From NCBI GenBank assembly GCA_964577215.1, contig CAZNYK010000001.1, positions 27,976-91,975 on the forward strand: a DNA stretch of 64,000 nt, given 5' to 3'. Source of the DNA: UBA2329 sp964577215 (GTDB lineage Bacteria; Bacteroidota; Bacteroidia; Chitinophagales; Saprospiraceae). Position numbers and translations under genes: made by a program. Under the pieces are notes generated by a model that made no database searches, was not told where the DNA came from, and saw only the letters and a program-made list of their open reading frames with translations. This document shows positions 60,151 to 64,000 of the stretch, piece by piece (the first letter of the stretch is position 1; the number at the start of each line of letters is the position of its first letter).

Positions 60151-60900
60151 TCACCACCCCGCCACATCCAGATAACGCACGGTATGGGACAGCCTTCCGC
60201 CTGTTGTCAGTTCTATGACCCGGAAACCCGGGCGATAGTGGTCCACGTCAAAACTTTCCTGGAATTGAGCGATCTGGAAAAAAGTAGAAGGCGTGACGTG
60301 CACATGCAATGCGCCCTCGTGCACGGTTCTTTCCACGTGGTAATGCCCGCAAAATACATGCACGGGCGCCGGATAACCTTCGATAGCCCGGCGGAATACT
60401 TCCGGGTTTTCCAGGGGATAACGAGCATCCATAAAAGGCACCCCCGCCTGCACAGGAGGATGATGCATGAAGATGACCTGTGTGCCTTGGGCCCGGGCTA
60501 AATGGTCGCGCAGCCATTCCGCCTGTCTTTCAGAAAAGATGCCAGGTGCCGTATCCAAAAAAATGAATTCAAATCCTGCGATAGAGCGGATAAATGCCAT
60601 ATCACCTCCGGGCAACAAGAGATGCTCCCGGTCGAATACCGCAGCCAGAATAGCGGTGTCATCGTGATTCCCCGGTATGACGTCGTATGGAATTGAAAGA
60701 GCATCAATGTGGTACTTTATCCAGCGGTAAACGCTCGAATCGGCTTTATCAAAACACAAATCACCGCTGAGCACGAGGTAGTCCGGATCGAGATGAGCCG
60801 CCACTTCGAGGATGGACAGGAAATTAGTGCGCACGTCCACATCGCGGGTAGCTTCGCCCTCGGCGCCGATGTGCAAATCGGTAATTTGTACTATTTTCAT
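60151..60900 (-). CDS. Calcineurin-like metallophosphoesterase (CpdA-like)
   Basis: 249 residues from the ATG at 60900 (MKIVQITDLHIG). The frame from 60972 runs through a terminator and is rejected. The full metal-site set is present: DLHIG, GDLCFDKADSS, GNHDD, HHPPV and GHYHVERTV. This is the class III phosphodiesterase arrangement seen in CpdA, so hydrolysis of cyclic AMP or another phosphodiester is likely. No signal peptide, so cytoplasmic. A weak TATCTTGC on the minus strand (60915-60908) may be its promoter. Confidence 0.9.
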   Translation of the reverse strand: MKIVQITDLHIGAEGEATRDVDVRTNFLSILEVAAHLDPDYLVLSGDLCFDKADSSVYRWIKYHIDALSIPYDVIPGNHDDTAILAAVFDREHLLLPGGDMAFIRSIAGFEFIFLDTAPGIFSERQAEWLRDHLARAQGTQVIFMHHPPVQAGVPFMDARYPLENPEVFRRAIEGYPAPVHVFCGHYHVERTVHEGALHVHVTPSTFFQIAQFQESFDVDHYRPGFRVIELTTGGRLSHTVRYLDVAGW

Positions 60901-60950
60901 AGGCCGTGCAAGATAGATAATTTCCGTCTTACACCCGGCCCGCATCGGTA

Positions 60951-60988
60951 TAAAGAAAGGCCGGATGTTCACGAAGGAACACCCGGCC
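60951..60988 (-). terminator. Intrinsic terminator of the DUF3179 gene
   Basis: On the minus strand GGCCGGGTGTTC (60988-60977) pairs with GAACATCCGGCC (60970-60959), 12 pairs with one G-T. TTTCTTTA follows. Confidence 0.82.
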
Positions 60989-61018
60989 GGAGCGCGTTGG
61001 TTGTATGAATAATCCTGA

Positions 61019-62026
61019 TCAGCGCTGAATAGCCGCAGTACTTACAGCCACGTCGCTCGATTTTTTGTTATTCCCGCTGTTGAGCATATAGACATCCGTT
61101 TCGGGGTGAAAAGCATACCACGAATACCAGTAGCTGGTGACGGAGGGAAAAATCTCGCCTTTCAGGTCGGTTACGATGGCCGTCTTGCTCTCTTTGTCAT
61201 AGCGGATGAGCAGTTCCCGGCCGTTGAAGGTATCGGCGATAAGCGGTTTGTTTTCCAATTGCAACACAAACATCGGATAAGCTTTGAATGCGCCATTGAT
61301 CTCCACGCCGACGACCTTTTCCTTGAGCGGCATCAGTTTGTTTACCTTATTGAGTGGATAGCGCAGGCCGCGGGAGGTTTCATATTCCGCGTAAGGATCT
61401 ACTGCGTAATCGATCTCGAAGCCGGTGTTGCGGCTCATGACCATCGTATTGGGGTACTGGGCCTTCCAGTTGTCCCAGGTGGTCCAGGCAACGGGCACTT
61501 GCTCCAACATTTGCCCCGACGCCTTGCCGGCTACGGCCTGGCCGAGGAGTTGCGACCAGAGGGATTGGGTCTGGCGGTCGAAGAACAAGGTATTGTTATT
61601 GAATATCATACCCGCTACGTCAAAGGTTTGCGGTTGGCCGTCCATTTCTGCCAGGTAGGCCGCGGCGCTGCCGCTGAGAGGAGAATAAGTCACGGCCACC
61701 GGCGTGTTGCCGAAGCGGTCGTTGACGATCTCGTGATGGTTGAGGATGCGGGCAGGATAAGCTTTGACCACGCCATTCCAGGCAATGCCGATCACGTAGT
61801 CCTTACCGGACAGGAAGTTGTCGGCCTGGGCCGGCATGAATTCCGGCGCGTTGACGGCTGCGAGGTTTTCACGAGCCGGGCCGCCGATAAAAATCTCCTC
61901 CAAAGGCAAGACCAGGTCTTCGAGTACCAGGCCGTTGAGCGTGGGCGCCTGCTGAGCTTGTGCAGGAGCCAGGAAGATTATCTGGGCAAACAAAAATGCA
62001 GTGAGCAAACGGACAATAGTGTTCAT
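61019..62026 (-). CDS. DUF3179 domain protein, exported
   Basis: 335 residues with signal peptide (LLTAFLFAQIIFLAPAQAQ). The rest is a single DUF3179 domain: VIGIAWNGVVKAYPARILNHHEIVND, VAVTYSPLSGSAAAY, NNTLFFDRQTQSLWSQLLG and RGLRYPLNKV. Family members usually have a CPLC pair at the SPLSGS position, so both cysteines are replaced by serine here. The function of the domain is not known. It has its own terminator (60951-60988) and no obvious operon partner. Confidence 0.88.
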   Translation of the reverse strand: MNTIVRLLTAFLFAQIIFLAPAQAQQAPTLNGLVLEDLVLPLEEIFIGGPARENLAAVNAPEFMPAQADNFLSGKDYVIGIAWNGVVKAYPARILNHHEIVNDRFGNTPVAVTYSPLSGSAAAYLAEMDGQPQTFDVAGMIFNNNTLFFDRQTQSLWSQLLGQAVAGKASGQMLEQVPVAWTTWDNWKAQYPNTMVMSRNTGFEIDYAVDPYAEYETSRGLRYPLNKVNKLMPLKEKVVGVEINGAFKAYPMFVLQLENKPLIADTFNGRELLIRYDKESKTAIVTDLKGEIFPSVTSYWYSWYAFHPETDVYMLNSGNNKKSSDVAVSTAAIQR

Positions 62027-62240
62027 AGTAAAAAGATTTTTTAGTGAAACATGATTTGGAATTTCATTGCAGCCATGCGGCTGTTGCTTGTATTGATTGC
62101 AGAAAGTGTGCCAAAAATGACGGCAGAGTCAAATGAGTTGTTAGCGTGTTGATTATCAGGGTTTATTTTTTTCTTCTTTTGAGCTGCAAGCCTCATTTCA
62201 TGCTAAGGATAAATACTTCCTCCTTAAGTAAAACCAATCC

Positions 62241-62267
62241 TGCAGCTTGCAGCTTGCAGCTTGCAGC
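62241..62267. repeat. TGCAGCT heptamer tandem repeat
   Basis: Three full copies and a six-base partial copy of TGCAGCT in a row, 60 bases before the MscS gene and just upstream of its -7 element. Copy number could vary by slippage. Confidence 0.85.
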
Positions 62268-62289
62268 AAAAAAATTCCACGCAGCAGAA

Positions 62290-62298
62290 TACCTTTGC
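62290..62298 (+). promoter_or_regulatory. -7 promoter element of the MscS gene
   Basis: TACCTTTGC, a perfect TAnnTTTGC, 28 bases before the ATG at 62327. It argues for that start over the longer frame from 62261. Confidence 0.6.
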
Positions 62299-62326
62299 GG
62301 TCAACAAACCAAAACGTCACCAATCA

Positions 62327-63145
62327 ATGGAAACCGTGGAAAAATACGCTGGACTCATTACTGAAATGCTCATACAGTACGCACCCAAGGTGTTGCTGGC
62401 AGCCATTGTGCTCTGGATAGGCTTTCGCGTCATCAACAGGCTGGTCAATACAGGCCTCAAAGCCATGGAAAAGACAGGCCTGGGGCAGGACGTCAGGCCA
62501 TTCCTGGCCTCTATGCTGGGCATTTTACTTAAAACGCTGCTGGTCTTCAGCGCAGCGGGCATCGTAGGCATCGAGACCACATCCTTCGTAGCGGCGCTGG
62601 CGGCAGCGGGGTTCGCCGTAGGATTGGCATTGCAGGGCAGCCTCGGCAATTTCGCCGCAGGCATCATCATTCTCATTTTCCGGCCCTACAAAGCCAGCGA
62701 TCTGATCACCATTGACGAGTACACCGGTCACGTCATCGAGGTGCAGATCTTCAATACGGTTATCGCCACTTTAGATAACCGCACGGTGATTCTGCCCAAC
62801 TCCCAGGCCATCAACGGCGCCATTACCAACCTCACCACCCGGAGAATCCTCAGGGTGGATATGGAAGTGCCCATGCCATATGCTGAAGATTTCGAGCACG
62901 TGGAGCGCGCCATCCTGGAAGCCTTGCGCCAAACCCCGGGCGTGCTCCAAGACCCCGCGCCCTTCGTGGGCATCCACAGGTTCGACAGCCATAGCATCGC
63001 CTTGGCCGTGCGGCCTTACGCCGAGTCGGAAGAATACTGGAACGTTTACTACGCCGCCCAACGCAACATCAAGCGTGCCATGAGCGAAAACGGAATTCAG
63101 GTGGCTTACTCCGAAGGAGTTGAGATCGGGAGGATCGGGAAGTGA
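62327..63145 (+). CDS. Small mechanosensitive channel (MscS family)
   Basis: 272 residues from ATG 62327. Three N-terminal membrane helices are seen; the pore-lining TM3 reads FVAALAAAGFAVGLALQGSL, with the Gly/Ala-packing pattern of MscS. The beta domain follows (GIIILIFRPYKASDLITI) and the C-terminal alpha/beta vestibule. Length is close to E. coli MscS (286), with a short N terminus. It opens under membrane tension to release solutes on hypo-osmotic shock. A heptamer repeat and its own promoter lie upstream. Confidence 0.93.
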   Translation: METVEKYAGLITEMLIQYAPKVLLAAIVLWIGFRVINRLVNTGLKAMEKTGLGQDVRPFLASMLGILLKTLLVFSAAGIVGIETTSFVAALAAAGFAVGLALQGSLGNFAAGIIILIFRPYKASDLITIDEYTGHVIEVQIFNTVIATLDNRTVILPNSQAINGAITNLTTRRILRVDMEVPMPYAEDFEHVERAILEALRQTPGVLQDPAPFVGIHRFDSHSIALAVRPYAESEEYWNVYYAAQRNIKRAMSENGIQVAYSEGVEIGRIGK

Positions 63146-63616
63146 TTTATTCTACAGCTACGAGCCTTGAGCGGAGTTTACCCCAATGGAATCAGGGAAC
63201 TGCGAGTGGAGTTCGCCCCGATGCCTGCCTGCTTCGCCTCGGTTTATACACATCTGCTCTTTTGGAATGTGCCCTTTCCAACGCCTCCGGCGTATCAGAA
63301 AGGGCAGGCCTCAGTGGCCTCCAATTTGTTTGACACAGAGGCGCACAGAGGGCAAGGAGTTTCACGGAGTTTTCCTCCGTGTGTCTCCCTATCCTCTCTG
63401 TGTAACGCTGTGTTCCAAGAAGAGGTACCGCTTGTCTGCCATAGCGAAGCGGAGGCGGGGAGTGTGCCGGTCGCCACGCCTTCGGCGCGGCTCAGGCTGT
63501 ATACTGCATATGACACAGTTATGTAAGCCCCTAGCTTGACGGGGCAGGCAGTGAGCCAGGGAACTGTGAGTTCAAGCATCGAATATTAAAAGTGTCTTGT
63601 TCGATGAGGGAGGACG
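63146..63616. other. 470-base gene-free region with nested palindromic repeat
   Basis: Two short frames cross it but have no start context or recognisable protein. It looks like non-coding interspersed sequence, including CAGGGAACTG-GAGT words at both ends and a nested palindrome at 63333-63403. Confidence 0.6.
63333..63403. repeat. Nested palindrome of the ACACAGAGG ... CACGGAG type
   Basis: Inner arms CACGGAG (63363-63369) and CTCCGTG (63375-63381) are perfect. Outer arms ACACAGAGG (63333-63341) and CCTCTCTGTGT (63393-63403) pair with a two-base bulge. Similar ACAGAGG/ACGGAG repeats occur between genes in many environmental bacteria. Confidence 0.6.
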
Positions 63617-64000
63617 CTACATAACGGCTTCTATAGCATCCGCCAGCGCATCCAAGGCAGAGCGGTCGGGGTTGGAGCACGGCCCGAAATGCATCCGCAT
63701 GCCGTCGCCGGCAAAGCGGGGTATGATGTGCATGTGGGCATGAAATACCTCCTGGCCTGCTACCCTGCCGTTGCTCAGCAACAAGTTGGTGCCTTCGCAG
63801 CGCAAGCCTTCAAGGTTGTGCAAGGCCTGTTCCACCCGCATCACGATCTGGAACAAGTGCATGCCGGTGGTTTCGTCCATATCGCTGAGAGTCTCAAAAT
63901 GGCGGCGCGGCACCACCAATACATGGCCGGGGTTCACGGGGCGTATGTCCATAAAGGCCAACACCATGTTGTCTTCATATACGATGCTTGCCGGCGCTCG
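63617..64000 (-). CDS. HIT family hydrolase (5' end outside window)
   Basis: The frame stays open to the right edge: upstream codons give SIVYEDN before the first Met at 63967. The start therefore lies beyond the window and at least 127 residues are visible. The histidine triad is HAHMHIIP, with DIRPVNPGHVLVVPRRH before it, typical of the Hint branch. These enzymes hydrolyse nucleoside phosphoramidates or related conjugates. The usual N-terminal CxxC zinc motif would lie outside the window. Confidence 0.9.
   Translation of the reverse strand, partial: RAPASIVYEDNMVLAFMDIRPVNPGHVLVVPRRHFETLSDMDETTGMHLFQIVMRVEQALHNLEGLRCEGTNLLLSNGRVAGQEVFHAHMHIIPRFAGDGMRMHFGPCSNPDRSALDALADAIEAVM

Larger units (their letters stand above)
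62027..62326. other. 300-base gene-free region between DUF3179 and MscS genes
   Basis: Divergent promoter region. It is AT-rich in parts, carries the TGCAGCT heptamer repeat (62241-62267) and the mscS -7 element (62290-62298). No gene or structured RNA seen. Confidence 0.75.

Noticed and set aside
61106..62044. 312-residue open frame on the plus strand
   Set aside because: Lies fully antisense to the DUF3179 gene, which has a signal peptide, a recognisable domain and its own terminator.
63167..63526. 119-residue frame after the MscS gene
   Set aside because: Runs through a palindromic repeat, has no recognisable protein features and competes with other short frames over the same bases.

Overview
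The window looks like a piece of a Bacteroidota chromosome, most likely from the Saprospiria (Lewinella / Haliscomenobacter / Phaeodactylibacter type). This is inferred from several features. Two large exported proteins end in type IX secretion (T9SS) sorting tails. Many genes sit behind the Bacteroidota -7 promoter element TAnnTTTG(C), often with almost no Shine-Dalgarno sequence. There is a MurF-alanine racemase fusion, SprB-like and tandem surface-protein repeats, and Uma2 and YwqK/MORN-type genes. No rRNA, tRNA, CRISPR array, transposase or phage gene was seen. One run of 100 Ns (27535-27634) marks an assembly gap inside a tandem repeat.

Bases 1-36640 form one long, plus-strand, tightly packed polysaccharide locus. 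It starts with an ATP-grasp protein (open at the left edge) and a degenerate asparagine-synthetase-like protein. Then come a GT4 glycosyltransferase, a NodB-type deacetylase, two FemAB-like aminoacyltransferases, two intact AsnB-type amidotransferases, a DUF354 protein, a WecB epimerase, an unusually long nucleotide-sugar dehydrogenase, a UGM/amine-oxidase-like flavoprotein and a second deacetylase. These are followed by an acyltransferase-3/SGNH fusion, a GT2, two multi-spanning GT-C-like membrane proteins, a T9SS-exported GH38-like protein, a second WecB-family epimerase and a third deacetylase. The locus closes with a cellulose-synthase-like GT2 fused to glycoside-hydrolase-like TIM barrels, a lipoprotein glycoside hydrolase and a sugar transferase, then a clear intrinsic terminator. 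Together they suggest an N-acetylated uronic-acid glycan (WecB then dehydrogenase) that is amidated (AsnB), possibly aminoacylated (FemAB, ATP-grasp), deacetylated and acylated. No flippase, Wzy, Wza/Wzc or exosortase gene is visible here.

Bases 36700-49000 are housekeeping. They hold feoA-feoB behind a DtxR/IdeR-like operator, purD, a cluster of three hairpins of an interspersed repeat, murF-alr, three consecutive periplasmic PPIase/SurA-type chaperone genes, and an NtrC-type regulator lacking a DNA-binding domain. Bases 48900-64000 are a mosaic of single genes on both strands: Uma2, a MORN lipoprotein, a choice-of-anchor-B T9SS protein, a double ABC ATPase, msrA, cysM, folE, lpdA, an arginyltransferase-like gene, a phosphoesterase, a DUF3179 protein, a MscS channel and a HIT protein cut by the right edge.

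Outside genes, the most interesting stretch is 57337-57556. A promoter-like element, a predicted three-way-junction RNA and a strong intrinsic terminator lie between a lipoprotein gene and lpdA, and match no family I recognise.
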